Positions 1 through 12,331 of a stretch of DNA of 64,000 nucleotides are shown here, piece by piece. The notes beneath the pieces are model-generated. The model was not told where the DNA came from. It did not search any database and saw only the letters and a list, made by a program, of their open reading frames with translations. Origin of the DNA: Phragmites australis (Eukaryota; Streptophyta; Magnoliopsida; Poales; Poaceae); contig NC_084923.1 in NCBI RefSeq assembly GCF_958298935.1, positions 6,078,501 to 6,142,500 on the forward strand. Direction: 5' to 3'. Positions within the stretch are counted from its first letter, which is position 1, and the number at the start of each line of letters is the position of its first letter. The translations under genes were made by a program, and so were the position numbers.

Positions 1-380
1 CTTGTTTAATAACAAATGAATTCTGAACTGGAGTCCTATTTGCTCAATCTGGTGCTTAGATAAGCTATATACTGAGGCATGTTTCTAGGGCTTTGTGATT
101 GGATTGATAAATCATATACTTAGTTTGGAAGAGACCAAGTTTCCATTGGCAAAATCTTTGCTTTCTATGTGTATTAACATTCACATAGCCTGTCCACATC
201 AAATCGAAACTTATATCATTCATTTTGTACTGATGAGTTGTCACATGAATGAAATTACATATGTTTTTATATTGGTCTAGTACTTCAGTATGCTTTGTCT
301 TGTTATTTCCATACTTATGCTTTGGACAAGTTAGCAGTGTAATTTGTGAAGAACTGATGTTTAATCATCATATGCTTAAG
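1..380 (+). other. intron upstream of the first visible UBP26 exon
   Basis: No open frame here resembles the upstream part of UBP26. The sequence is T-rich and ends in AG at 379-380, directly before the first recognisable exon. The codon is split one base into that exon, so the preceding exon lies outside the window. The start codon and the catalytic Cys box are therefore missing from view, not deleted. Confidence 0.7.
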
Positions 381-3300
381 GTGCTCATCATGTGGAAAGG
401 ATTCTGCAGCATCTTCAAAAATGGAAGACTTTTATGAGCTGGAACTGAATATTAAAGGTTTAAATAACTTGGAAGAAAGTTTGAATGACTACTTTAGTGA
501 GGAAGCATTGGATGGGGAGAACCAATACTTTTGTGAGTCGTGTCAGAAAAGGGTAGACGCCACTCGCTGCATAAAACTTCGCTCACTTCCCCCCGTTGTT
601 AATTTTCAGCTGAAGCGTTACGTATTCCTCCCAAAGGTGATATACCTTAATCCAAAGCTCGTCCATTTCACATTTCTTTTGTCCTGTGTCCTTTTGCCTT
701 GTCCAAGAATTTGTCTAACTTTTTCCATTGCCAGACAACAATGAAGAAAAAGATTTCTTCAACATTCAGTTTCCCAGGACAGCTAGATATGGGAAAACGG
801 CTGTCAAACCCTTCATCTAGTTATACTTATGACCTGGTTGCTATTTTGATTCACAAGGGTACCGGTGCTAATAGTGGGCACTATGTGGCACATATAAAGG
901 ACGAAAGCAATGGGCAGTGGTGGGAGTTTGATGATGAGACTGTATCCAAACTTGGTTTACATCCTTTTGGTGAAAAACCAGGAAAGTCATCAAATAAAGA
1001 TGATAAAAAATCACAGGGTATTTCTACAGCAGGTTCTGTTACAAATAATAATAATAATGCCCACCAGGAGGCTGCATCGACTTCCACCGTCGGGGAGATG
1101 TTTTCTTCTACAGATGCTTATATGCTGATGTACAAATGTACCAGTAAGGATGAAAATGCTACTGAAAGCAATAATATTTTGGAAATCAATAATGATTCAC
1201 TTCCACACCATTTTCTGGATGAAATTAATGAATTAAATGCATCATATGTAAAATCATGTGAGGAATACCAAAGTAAGAAAGACAGCCATCTGGTATATAT
1301 AACAGAGAGACGTCAAGAAGTAAAATCTGTTCTGACAGAAGCACCTGTTAATCCAGAGGATGATTCATATTTTTGGATTTCAACAGACTGGCTTCGCCAA
1401 TGGGCAGACAACATTACCCCTCCCTCGTAAGTTTACTAGAAAGCTCCTTTTTTGTTGCTTCCTTCTGCTTCCCTGTACATTGAAATGCTTTGTTTTAAAA
1501 GTTTTACTATTCTCGTAATCATGCAGTATATGCAAATGGTGTTCGTCTTAGTACTATAGAAAAATATAGCATGTTGTTGCTAAAACCACTTTGTATTGGT
1601 GAGTTAATGATTAGGGCAACCTTATTTGCTAAATGATATATAAGATGGGTATTTAGTCCAGACAATGCCATGGTTTGTATCACAAACAAGCAGATCTGAA
1701 TCCATTACATTGAAGTTTTGGCTGAACTTGGCATCCATCATGGTGAATTGATGGAAGTCTTTGACTGCACCACTCATCTGCTATGTCTGGATTTATTTTA
1801 ACCTATGATTGGGTATAGTATATTGAATATTACATGTTTGCGTTAGATATATGGACATTGGCTGGCTAATTTCTAATTTTGTAGTTCACATCAGTGTGGC
1901 CAGTTCCCAATTCTGTTCCTGTTATTTTTAAAAATGTCTGGCTCTTTTAATTTAGATAAGATTGTCTTAACGTGAGATACATTTTTTTTACCACAATTTT
2001 CTGTTTTGTGTTCGGATTTGAATCTTTTGAAGGAGCTTTTATTGCGTTTAGTAAGTTTGGGCCTATAATTGTTTCTTAACACATTTTATCAAAGCCACTT
2101 AACAACTTAATATGCCTATAGAACTAAGAGCAACCAGTAATTGTAAACAACTGTAATCAATGATCAAGTCCAGAATGAAATGATAATTTAATAGGTTCTG
2201 ATCCCTTTTGGCATGATCATTCTTAGTTTGCATTGCAATATATGTGATCTCTGCATGTTATTGGTGTGAACCAGCTGCATGTACTGCAGCACACGGCATT
2301 GCAGCACCTCTGCTACTGTAGCATGCAGTGGCAGCGCCAATAGTTGGCATAGAGATAATATTAGTTTTTTCTTTAGCATTACATGATTTAGGGGTAAGAT
2401 CATTTAGTTAAGATTGATTTATATCCATATCCTTTTTTTATGGGTTGGACTCTCTTTTTAAATTTAAAGAGGGTGCAGTGTTGTTTCCATTTAAGCACGA
2501 AATAAACCATAGTCTATAGTCTCTTCCTTCTAATTCCCTCTGTGGTGCAGCTCCCATCAGTCCATCACCTGCGTTGCTGTGCTGCAAGGGTTCAGGGCCA
2601 CATTGTAGGACTTAGGGTGCCTAACAAGAAAGTTGAGGAGACTGCAATATTAATCGCGTTTAAGTAGCAACTGATTGTGGCAGTCGGATATTCCTTACGG
2701 AATTGAAATATAGACTTACTACATCTGTATTTTGTTTCTGCAGTTCTATTGACAATGGTCCAATTCAATGTGAACATGGAAAGGTTACAGCATCTAAAGT
2801 CACATCAATGAAGCGACTATCAGCTGTAGCTTGGATGAAGCTATTTTCTAAAGTAAGAAACTTCCCCACTTCTTGGTTTGCATTTCGTAGAATCATCTGC
2901 CTCACATTGCTTAACTGTTATGATTTTCTGTTTTTTCTGGAGCATGTTATAGTATAGTAGTTGTAAAATGTAATATTTATACTCATTTGTAATAGTTCTG
3001 GCATATCTTGATGAAATATTATTCTTTGTGTTGGTATTGCAAAAATTCAAGTATGGAGGGGGACCAACATTGAGCAGTGATGATTTTTGCATGGAGTGTC
3101 TTAAGGATGGTGCAAAAAGTGCAGTATCTGCTGATGTCTACCGTGACCGTAAAGCATCATTAAAAAATCTTGCAGAAGCAGTGCTTGCTGGTAATAATCC
3201 AGATGGCCCTTCTTACTTTATTTCAAGGACATGGTATGGGAAGCGCATCCTTCTCTTGATTTCCAATCTTAGTTCTTTATTGTTATCTGCGCAAGCTAAT

Positions 3301-6300
3301 ATTTTTGGTTCGCTTAGGATTATTCTCCGCATCTACTGTCTCCCTTTGTGTGAACTGTACGCGTTTTAGCCTTTCCATTCTCTTTTTGTGGTGCTGTACT
3401 GTAGACTAGTGTGTCTATGCATGTGAGTTCATGATCTGTACTCTCCGTCCCTATGCTTATCCTTTACCTTTTTAGAGGTTATTGCTCAATGTTAATTATG
3501 GTTTTTTGCAATTACTATCTGGCATGCCACATTATGTTATGTTTTTCTTGATTGAGTTTTTCACCTTAGCCAGTTAGGCCCTGTTTGGATGCTAAGTTTT
3601 TTTTGGAGTTTTGGAAAAATACTATGGTTTTACAAAATACTTTGGTTTTAGAAAACTTGGAGGTGTTTGGACCTAACAGGTCTTGCAGTTTCAAAAACCA
3701 TAGTATTGCTAAAAGTGTGGTCTTTTTGGAGTTTTAGAAACTCTACCCAGGACCTCTTTTTTCTAGACTGTGGTATTGTGTGGCTTTGGTTTCTAAAACT
3801 GTAGTTTCTTAGTACCATGGTTTTTCGAAACTACGACATCCAAACAGGCCCTTATAGTCTTAAATTTGACTTGCAGTTTTGTCATTTCTTCAACTTTGCG
3901 CTATGCACATTTCATTCTGAATCATCTCTCTCTCTCTCTTGTTTGCATGCATACTGATGCAGTTTCATTTTCTCTTTATGCTTTGCTGGCCCACTTGTTG
4001 CATTGCATCACCAGCCTGCAGGTATGGTCTCATGCTGATCTTTTTGCTGTTTACTGCTAGGTTAACTCAATGGCTGCGCAAAAAAAATGTTGATATCCCT
4101 TCCGATGCTGATAATGGACCAACAAGTGCTTTAAGATGTTGCCATGGGCATCTTCTTCCAGAGCACGCTCCAGGGGCAAAGCGAGTATCTGTACCGGAGA
4201 GCCTCTGGTTATTTCTCTACGAAACCATCAGCGCGAGGAAGGCTGATGATGTCGTAACTTTTCCATCAGATTGTCAACCATGTGAAATCTGCAGCCAGGA
4301 ATTGTCTGATGTTGCTTCCGTTGAGGGTAATCTTAGGTAATGTACGAAAGTTAGAAAATCAAAATCAGATTTTTGGATTCTTCACTCAAAAATTCATGTC
4401 CAACATTCATTCCTTTTACACGGTGTATGACTTTTTCAGAGCAGTTAAACTCAAGCAACGACAGAACCATGAAAAGTTAATATCTGGGAAAAACTTTACA
4501 CTTCATCCTGGTCAAAAATATTATTTGGTTCCTTCTTCATGGTTGTCGGAATGGAGAACTTATATTACAGCGACCGGAAAAAATATTTCTTCGTTACCAG
4601 AACCTCAAAGTCTTGAAGCTATTGTCAATTCACTTATATGTGAGAAGGTAAGCTAATATTTGTCGCATGCTGATATGTGCATGTATGGTTCTTAAACCTA
4701 GAAGGCAATAATAGAGTGCAACTCTAATATTTGAATTTGAAAGTACAGTGAGTGAGAAGCTTTCTGTCAGGAATAAATGGGAACCCCAAACCCTATAGAA
4801 TTTCAGAGGAGATCCTTGTCAGAACTTCTATAGCCCATCTGTGAGATCATTATTAGTTATTTTTGTAACCTACTGGTGAAAAAATGATGACTTGTTAGAG
4901 AACAGGTTTGTGATAAAACCTAATTGCTGGCGCAATGCAATTTTGCTCATAACAAGTTTCTTTGTAATTTTATTTGAGTAGTGTGGTATAACACTTTTGA
5001 GTCATCGAGTCAGACCCAGGATTCATATGTATATAGTGCTGTTTTTGTTAGCATTTTGATCAAGTCTAGAAATGGGAATGAGATGATCGTCCATAGAGAG
5101 CACAACCGAATGTGGCATGCAACATCATCTGTGGAATGGCTGATATTTGGTTGCTCCTTTCGACTTAGTTGTTTACAAATTTATAGCGAGCTGTTATTTT
5201 GGTTACTTGTTTCACACAAGATGGAATGAAATTGCTTATCTTGGTTATGTTGGGCTTAATAAATTGTTGTGGAAATTTGTTTGTTTACTCGGAGCATGTT
5301 CTGTGATTTGATCTATAATTTTAAACCATGTCTAGTACTATGAGGATACTGGATACTATTTTATATAGTTCGTGAAGTCCTTTTTTTTTTGTCTCGATTC
5401 AATAGGAGTATATTTATATTTTATTGATTGTGATTAGCAGAATTGCTGTTTCTTTTATTCTAGTTATTAGGTGTATAAAGTGCTTTCTTCTTGAATTTGT
5501 GAACTGTTCATTTTTCAGCATTCAAGATTGTTGCAAAGGCCTTTGGATCTTGTTTGCAAGCGTGGGAGCGCCACTCAAAAAACATCAAATGTAAGTTCGT
5601 GCTCATTACATATTTTTCTTACTACGCTTCTCTTTTGCCTGCAACTTGAAGATACTTGTGACCTCGGGTATATATGACCTTGTTGTATGATCTTTTATTA
5701 TTTTCCTCTTCAATCACACCCTTTCTTTTTGGGCTTGGGGGGGGGGGGGGGTTGTACTTCCTCTGTTTTTTTTTCGAGAATGTGCAATGCACATATTTCA
5801 TTAAGAAGGGGAGTACAACATTACGACCATCACGCTAACTTGGCCGAAACACCAAGGGGCAGCACGCCAAGACCGAAAGCTACTACTCGCGGTATAAAAC
5901 AAGACCTATGACCAACGACGCAAACAACGAACTAACATTACGACCTACGAGCGATGCAAACAATGAACTAACAGTACGGCCTAATCCTCCAAACTGCTCG
6001 CCTTCCGTGGTGGGGTTACTCGGACAACGTCCCGTTTACTTCTGTGGGCCTAGGTCCGTCGGTAGAGCCGGGAGTGCGATCCGCCGCCAGTCCCGCCGCC
6101 TGGTGCGACGTGCCAGCATGTGTTAACACTTGCAGGCGGCATAGTGGCCGGATGTGGTTGTGGGTGCATCGGTGGCACACGCAGCAATAGGGGGACCCTG
6201 GGTGGGCGTTGGTAGCGCAACGACCTCATGTATGTGAGTCGGGCTTGAATAACGCGCACAACCGGATATAGCTTTAGATGCAAGGCTTTCAGACCTGTCG

Positions 6301-9300
6301 GTGGTGTGCCTACCCTTGGCCGCTTCAAGGAAGGAGACCGATGAAGCAGCGACACCAGGCATCTCGCTGGAGATGAGGCCTACAAGGACGACCTTCGTAT
6401 TCTCTTCTATCCGTTTTAACTCCTTTTAGCTGTTGTAGTAGTTTAGCTTCCTTCCATGCGCTTGGCATAGGCTACGTCAAAATAGGTTTGAGAAGATGAA
6501 TCGGACTTGGCAGAAATTTCAGGCTCTGTTAGCTTGGGCTGAGATGGGGATAGCGAGTCAACGATTGAAGCCCCCAATGTTCTGCCAGACACTGGACAGG
6601 GGTAAGCTGTGTAAATGTGTAGAGCCAAGTGTAGTGTGGTGCACTAGTAGACACTTCTAGGCCCCCTTCTGGCTCAGCTCTCCGTCCAGCACATCACTGT
6701 TGTGGTTGGCCTAAAAGGACCGACCTTGACCAGCCTGTCATCCCGATGTATTTGGTGGGGGCGTCGGGGGCGATGGATTTGGATAGGGTGACCAAGGGAG
6801 GGGTTGGCCATGGGGCGGTTGTGGTGGACGACGCGGAGCTAATGGCGTCGGATGCTCGCGACCCCACAACCACTCGCTCCCCATTAGATCCAACGGGAGG
6901 AGGTGCGGATCCGAGGGTGGTGAGGTGGTGGCGACCGGAGGAGGGGCCTGATGATGGGAGCTGCGGGGGCGACGGCGACCGTGAGAGGCTGTTGCGGGGC
7001 AGAGTGGCACAATGTGGGAGGGGGGGGGGTCTGGTGGAGTGGTGGCTGAGCAGCAGCCTCCCGGGGGGGGGGGGGACCCTAGGTGGGTCGCCCCCCTCCC
7101 CCCAATGTTGCCATCACGTGTCTGTTCGTAGTGCAGGCTCTGTTGGAAAAGAATCTTCCTCTGTTTTCAGGCTCCCCATAGTGGTGTTGCTCATCGAGTC
7201 ACATTACACAGTATGTAAACTAGCAGTTTCTCATCTCACTCATCGAGTCACAGTACACAGTATGTAAACTAGCAGTTTCTCATTTCATAAAGTTTTGGCG
7301 CCTCTGAAACACCGTCAATGCATGCATAGACATATTATGTAGTCAGGAAATATGAGGCTCATGCTGTCTTGCATTATGTTTTTACCTCTTTTCTTCTGTT
7401 CTTTCATTGTCCAACAGCCTCTTTATCACTTTCTTTATGTTCTTGCATTGTCCAACAGCCTATTTCTTTTGGGATTTTGTATGCTGGTATAAGATGTCGT
7501 GCAAGATGAAAATAATTAATTAGAACATCATGGGTTAATCATCTTCCTTTGTTTTCAGACTGATGGGTTAACAATGATCCCAGAGTCTGATTGGAAATTA
7601 TTCTCTGAGGAGTGGAGTGCCACACGTGGAAAAGGTATATCTGCTGAAATTGCTTTTAGCAAGAGCTCTCAAGATAAACTGTACGGGTCATCTGAAGCAA
7701 TGCCAATTATGGATGGAGATGTAGGCCAGTCTCTTGATGATGCAAATGATGGTTTGGGGGCCAGAGAGCCCTATGTGAAAACTGATCCTGAGGTATATTA
7801 ACTGTTCGAGAGTCAATAAACTGTGTAAGAGCTAGGTATAACTGAATATTAGTTTTAGTGGTTGCCATAGTATAAAAAAATGCTAATATGCTGGGAAGAC
7901 CTAAAAGGAGTTGTGTCATATAAGCGATGCATTATATTGCATATGTTGCTAGGTAAAAGTAAGAACGTAATCAGTATTGCCAGTATACCATGCAAATATA
8001 ATCAACATGAATTAGATCTTTATTTGTATAGAATAGAAACATGCTACACTGGCATGCTGTTAGAATTTTACATATTACGGAGAAACATTGTGGTTCTTTC
8101 ACAATACACAAATATGGTATGGCAATAATTTTGTGAGGTCATTTTTTAACCAAAAATTGCAGTAGTATCATGTGAAGCTAACAATGGCACCATAACATAC
8201 CTCTCTAAGACTTTAACAGCAAGCCAGTAATTCTCAGCTTTGACAATCTATGGAGCTCGAATTTTTGAGTTCTCACCTCCCAATAGGTGAGGCTGAACCC
8301 CATCCTACCAGAGGGAGTATTGTTGAGGTTGGATTAAGCTTGTCCAATGAAATTCTGGTCTCTAGCCCATTGCTGCTTCAAAAAAGTGAAGTTGCTTGTA
8401 ATAGTTTCTTTAATATTCAGACTTCTAGATAATCAAATGCTTTCAGGCATTGAAATACTTTATGATCTGATGGGTATAAAAGTTTCTTCATAATTATCTC
8501 CCCTTTTCAGCTCTACCTGTGAATTGTGTGTGCCAGGTTTGTGAAGAGTGTATTGGAGAAAGAGAGAGCTGTGCATTGGTGGAGAAGCTCAATTACCAAA
8601 ATGAAGACATCCATGTTTATTTTGTCCGTGGAAAAGAAGCACCAAAGTCTATTAAGGAAGCATCTAAAGCTGTTCCTGCATCAGATCGTCGGACTTCAAA
8701 GCGTTCTCGGAGAACAAGCTTAGGGAATTCAATCAGTTTGAAAGTCTCTGGTTCTACATCTGTTTATCAGTTGAAACTCATGATATGGGAATCTTTAGGG
8801 GTATGCTATATGTACTGAAACCACAAAATTTTGCTCGCACAGTTACTAATCTGTACTATATTTGTTTCCTTCTCCATATTTTAAAAGGGACTGACTTATA
8901 TTTTTGCCTTTTCATCTAGCTATGGAATGTGGTCTCTTGTTTTGTGATCTTTATACTTGCATAATATGGACCAGTCCAAATTATTCAAATAGCTTACCTG
9001 TGTTCTTGTTATATTTAGATTGTAAAGGAGAACCAGAAGCTTCACAAAGGCTCTGTTGAGATTGAAGATGACTTTGCTACTCTTGCTGACAAGAGTATTT
9101 TTCCTGGTGATGTTCTATGGGTCAGAGACTCTGAGATCCATGAGAACCGTGACATAGCAGGTAAAGCACAAAATATGATGCGCCAGAACCATTCTGGCAA
9201 AAAGGAGAATTATGGCGATTTTAATTTCTTTTTTATATATTTCAGATGAGATTTCGGAACAGAAGGCTGATATACTGCAGGCTGAGGAAGGCTTTCGAGG

Positions 9301-9361
9301 GACACTACTGACATCAAGTGTCTCAGCTCAGCTTTGTGAGGATATATCATTTAGTGAATGA
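381..9361 (+). CDS. UBP26: ubiquitin carboxyl-terminal hydrolase 26 (UBP26), 3' part of gene
   Basis: A partial cysteine protease of family C19. In Arabidopsis UBP26 removes ubiquitin from histone H2B in the nucleus and supports gene silencing. Exons read as 381-636, 735-1426, 2744-2852, 3052-3233, 4061-4336, 4440-4647, 5519-5590, 7559-7792, 8537-8800, 9019-9160 and 9246-9361 (stop TGA). All have GT/AG borders and join in one frame of about 849 residues. Visible in order: the protease zinc-ribbon CxxC pairs (CSSC at 382-393, CESC at 532-543); the His box GHYVAHI with WWEFDD near 870-940; three DUSP-like segments marked by [22 protein letters not shown] and [12 protein letters not shown]; then [11 protein letters not shown] and a ubiquitin-like domain ([18 protein letters not shown]) ending in [10 protein letters not shown]. 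Colinear with remembered Arabidopsis UBP26 to the C-terminus. The N-terminus and catalytic Cys lie left of the window. No coding damage seen. Confidence 0.93.
1427..2743 (+). other. UBP26 intron 2
   Basis: A 1.3-kb intron with donor GTAAGT at 1427 and acceptor TTTCTGCAG at 2743. It is AT-rich, with no open frame resembling a known protein and no terminal repeats that I could recognise. Confidence 0.7.
3577..3851. mobile_element. Tourist-like MITE (PIF/Harbinger type) in UBP26 intron 4
   Basis: The ends are inverted repeats: GGCCCTGTTTGGATG on the left, and the complement of CATCCAAACAGGCCC on the right, with one mismatch. The direct repeat TTA stands on both sides (3574-3576 and 3852-3854), the target duplication typical of PIF/Harbinger MITEs. 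At 275 bp without an open frame it is non-autonomous. It lies about 340 bp after the exon ending at 3233 and about 210 bp before the next acceptor, so splicing should be unaffected. Confidence 0.85.
4648..5518 (+). other. UBP26 intron 6
   Basis: An 871-bp intron with donor GTAAGC and acceptor TTTTTCAG. It is AT-rich, with no recognisable element or coding stretch. Confidence 0.65.
5766..5920 (-). mobile_element. possible non-LTR retroposon 3' end (LINE/SINE-like)
   Basis: A poly-T run at 5766-5774 is followed by CGAGAATGTGCAATGCAC and a stretch whose complement reads CTTCTTAATGAAATATGTGC. Read on the minus strand this resembles the tail of grass LINE copies, where a TTCGAGAA-type end precedes poly-A. 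No reverse-transcriptase frame is seen, so the copy would be 5'-truncated. The right limit is not defined and no target duplication was found. Confidence 0.35.
7191..7283. repeat. tandem duplication, two copies with 49-bp period
   Basis: TCATCGAGTCACATTACACA and about 24 following bases at 7191-7234 recur with one change at 7240-7283. The pair lies at the right border of the GC-rich insertion in UBP26 intron 7. Confidence 0.8.
7793..8536 (+). other. UBP26 intron 8
   Basis: A 744-bp intron, donor GTATAT. Two acceptors are possible: TTTTCAG at about 8510, and the one I chose, GTGTGCCAG at 8536. I chose it because the residues after it ([11 protein letters not shown]) continue the conserved protein, while the extra 26 bases would break the frame. 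Otherwise AT-rich with nothing recognisable. Confidence 0.6.
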
Positions 9362-10190
9362 GTTCCCAGGGTAAGCTTGCTTGGAGGTGATATCGACTTT
9401 CTTATACTTTGTTTATTACATATCCTTTTTTTTTTTGGCATTTCAGCATGTATGTGCGCTGGTACCACAGTTTTTAAGTGTTCACTGGTGCAGTTTTTAA
9501 GTTTGCTACTATTTCAAGACCCCTATTTTTTTTTTACTGATGTTCGATTCCATGCTCAATGTATGAAATATTTTTTTAGGTAAACACTTGCTGTCTTTAT
9601 GTGCACGAAAACAACAAAGCTGGAACATTGTCCACTCATACGTGCTGCTAGTTGCTACATTACCTTTTTAGTCCATTTCAATACCCTATCTCCCTGCTTA
9701 CATCTTGTGATTTGGTACTTACCAAGAAATACTAATGCACGCTCTCTTGTGATGCAGAAATCTGGTTGCTTCACGGAGCGTCGTGCTGAATTATGGTGGT
9801 TCTGGCAGCCTGGGCGGAAATTTTTGTCTACCCCTTCTCTCCATGCTGTCTCTTAAGGCTGTTCATTATCCTCACTTGAGCCGAGGAAAACAGAAGAGGT
9901 TCCTCATGTAGTTTTCATGCTTCCCTAATGTAATTACCAAGTAGTTAGCTATATCCGGTTGTGCTGCCTGCATCGGCGTAGTTTCTTTTTTCTTTTCCGT
10001 TTTGTTGTTGTGAGAGCTATGGGTAACTTGCCTTGTACCTGGTGGCTATTTAGAGGTTTGGTGAAAGGCAGGAGAGCCTTTAAATTGATGCCGAGCAGTC
10101 TACGGCTTTTGATGTTTGTTAGATCGTGGGGTCTGCAATGGCTTTTGATCCCTTCTGTATGTTGTTATGCTTACCCTGTACATCAGGGCT
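9362..10190 (+). other. UBP26 3' untranslated region with a likely intron
   Basis: Nine bases after the stop a donor-like GTAAGC occurs (9371), and an acceptor-like GATGCAG ends at 9757. A 3'-UTR intron of about 387 bp is therefore plausible. Sequence to about 10.19 kb is T-rich and typical of a grass 3' UTR. No exact polyadenylation site could be fixed. Confidence 0.45.
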
Positions 10191-10437
10191 AACGTCGCGG
10201 TACTGCATGCATACTCAGACCCCTGGTCAAGGTCTAAGGTATCAACTAGTACTAAGTTGAAAAAAGGAAACTCTTCATCATAGTGAAAACTGCATTTTCT
10301 ACATTTTTCTTAATTCAGAAAATGCAGTGGTTCGGACTTGTGACATGGGGTTTGTTTAGTTCATTTACTAAGGTTGTCAAAATTCGCCATATGTTTTCTG
10401 AACTCATCAAGTTAAGGTATCAAAATTGGACACATCT
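10191..10437. other. short spacer between UBP26 and the retrotransposon nest
   Basis: No gene seen. It ends in the 5-bp sequence CATCT (10433-10437), which recurs at 55702-55706 as the target duplication of the copia element. The DNA at 10432 and at 55707 was therefore once contiguous. Confidence 0.6.
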
Positions 10438-10621
10438 TGATGTATAATGTAAACAGAGTAGATTGACAGGAAGAGCTGATAGATATTTGAGTGTATATAT
10501 ATATGTATGTATGTATGTTGAAGGAGCATGTTTGTACCTGTTCGGAAGAGATCCCTTCTGAATGGGTAACTCCCCATGAAGGGACATTGGCAACTGTCGA
10601 AAGTTGATCGAGTTCATAACA
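10438..10621 (-). repeat. copia 3' LTR
   Basis: Starts TGATGTATAATG and ends TTCATAACA on the + strand (TG...CA). It aligns along its length with 55510-55701, sharing GTTCGGAAG, GGGACATTGGCAAC and AGTTGATCGAGTT. It includes a short TA/TGTA microsatellite near 10495-10518. Left flank CATCT is the target duplication. Confidence 0.8.
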
Positions 10622-10879
10622 CTCCTTATCAATGATGATTTTTGTATAAATTGAATTGAAGATTTCTCTAAAACCACAATGGAAAAATATAAGGAAAAGT
10701 ATAATTGTAATATGCTATTGAAAACTCTTTAAATACCTAGTAGAAAAAAATAGTAGTAAATAATATAGCATATATATGTATGCTTGTATTGATATTGTCT
10801 TATTAATTTTTTTAATCAGAAACCAAATTTAAAAAAACTTATAAAGAAAAATAGTGCAATATATATAATCTGATTATCA

Positions 10880-12331
10880 TTAACATGTTATATATTTTAG
10901 AAGTTTACTCCCTGGAACTTTGTGACTATGTAAGATTATCATATGATATCATTTGCAAAGTATCTCTCCACATTTTTTGTAATTTACGAGGATAAAATAA
11001 TTTTAGACAATATGCTATGTGAGATTATATTTTATATAACTTGTATGCATTTAAGTAATGCAAGCAGTATTATGTTCATAGATAATAATAGATAAACTAA
11101 TACCATATGATTTATCCATGGTTAATTATTATGTGAAGTCATACACAAATATGTGATGCTTTATATAATTACAATAATTTAGAATGATTAGTGGAAGTAG
11201 TCATGAAAGTCTATTTTGATGATTTTCATGAAAATACTTTTCACCATATAAGAATATAAAGTCTATATATGATATGACATTATGGAGATCAAATAAATAG
11301 CCAGTGTAAATCTATCCAACCATAGTTATGTCTTGGATTTTCCGATAGAATAAACCAAGATTTTTTTTTACCTTAGAGATATCTAAGGACATTCTTTACT
11401 CCTGCCAATGATGTTTGTTGGAGTTGCGCTATGTTTAGCTAGCAATTTGCAAGATATATTAGCGTTTCAAATGTATTGAGATATGAAACTTTAGATCTTA
11501 ATATCTCTTTATTATCATCTCAAGATTTGAATAGATGTTTATCGATTTCAAGAGATTGAATGACCATAGTTATTTAAATGGATATAATATATTCATATTG
11601 AATTTCTTCAATATCTTCTGGATATATGCAAACTAGTATATAAGTATTTTGGAGGGAATATGCTTTAGTTATAGGCCTAAGAAAAATTTGGTTTTATCTA
11701 AATGTTTCATCTTAAATTCCGTATTAAGATGATTGCAAACTTCTTGTGTATTTATGATGATATTAAGATCATTTACATACACTGAGATGATAAAAAATCC
11801 AGTTGATGATTTCTTTATAAACATACATGAGCAATCATCATTTGAGTAACCCTTCTATAGAAGAAACTCATTCAGTCGGTTTGTACCATTTTTATCCAAC
11901 TGTTTTGAGTCATAGAGTGACTTTACACAATACATGCTACGATTTACTTTGGAATTCAGAATTTTAAATCATTCAGGGACTTTCGTATAGATTTTTGAAT
12001 CAAATGATCAGATTCTGCCAATAATATTAAATCTCAAAACGTTATTCCACACATAACTAGATGATATGTTACATCAAAATCAATGTCAAGGCTCTGTGTG
12101 AACCTTTATGTTACAAATCTCCCTTTTTATCTCATCGCTTCATTGTCTTTATTCCGTTTGCGGATGAAAACCTATTTTAATCCCATTGGGAAGGTATCTT
12201 GGAGAGTAGGTATTATTGATGTAAATACCCTTTTTTTTAAGCGAGCATAATTCTGTCTCAATTGCCCTCTTCCATTTGATCCAATCTGAACGCTTCAGGC
12301 ATTCTGCCATGATCTTTAGTTCTGGATCCAT
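10880..12331 (-). pseudogene. copia reverse transcriptase and RNase H, decayed
   Basis: Minus-strand reading gives the usual copia order with many stops and shifts. The RT start contains RSDWIKWKRAIETELCSLKK (12331-12149). Further on, RT has SSTGFFIISVYVNDLNIII near 11.7 kb; the catalytic YVDD box reads YVND here. Near 11.4-11.0 kb come AGVKNVLRYL, NLGLFYRKIQD, TSTNHSK and TACIT-MHTSYIK, matching the copia RNase H order. It is clearly non-functional: an active-site aspartate is replaced and frames are broken. Confidence 0.8.

Larger units (their letters stand above)
5591..7558 (+). other. UBP26 intron 7, enlarged by GC-rich foreign sequence
   Basis: A 1968-bp intron (donor GTAAGT, acceptor TTTTCAG at 7558), the longest in the gene. 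The centre, about 5.74-7.14 kb, is much richer in GC than the gene's other introns and holds three poly-G runs (near 5738-5750, 7019-7028 and 7063-7072). The GC-rich block has no convincing protein match. Its left edge carries a retroposon-like poly-T tract. The stretch is probably one or more transposon insertions that left the splice sites intact. Confidence 0.55.

Noticed and set aside
3866..4060. Extra UBP26 exon before 4061
   Set aside because: The frame is low-complexity and T-rich. Conserved protein jumps directly from SRTW to LTQW across 3233/4061.
6050..7267. Protein genes within UBP26 intron 7
   Set aside because: Overlapping GC-rich frames in several phases with no known motif; poly-G runs create most of the open length.
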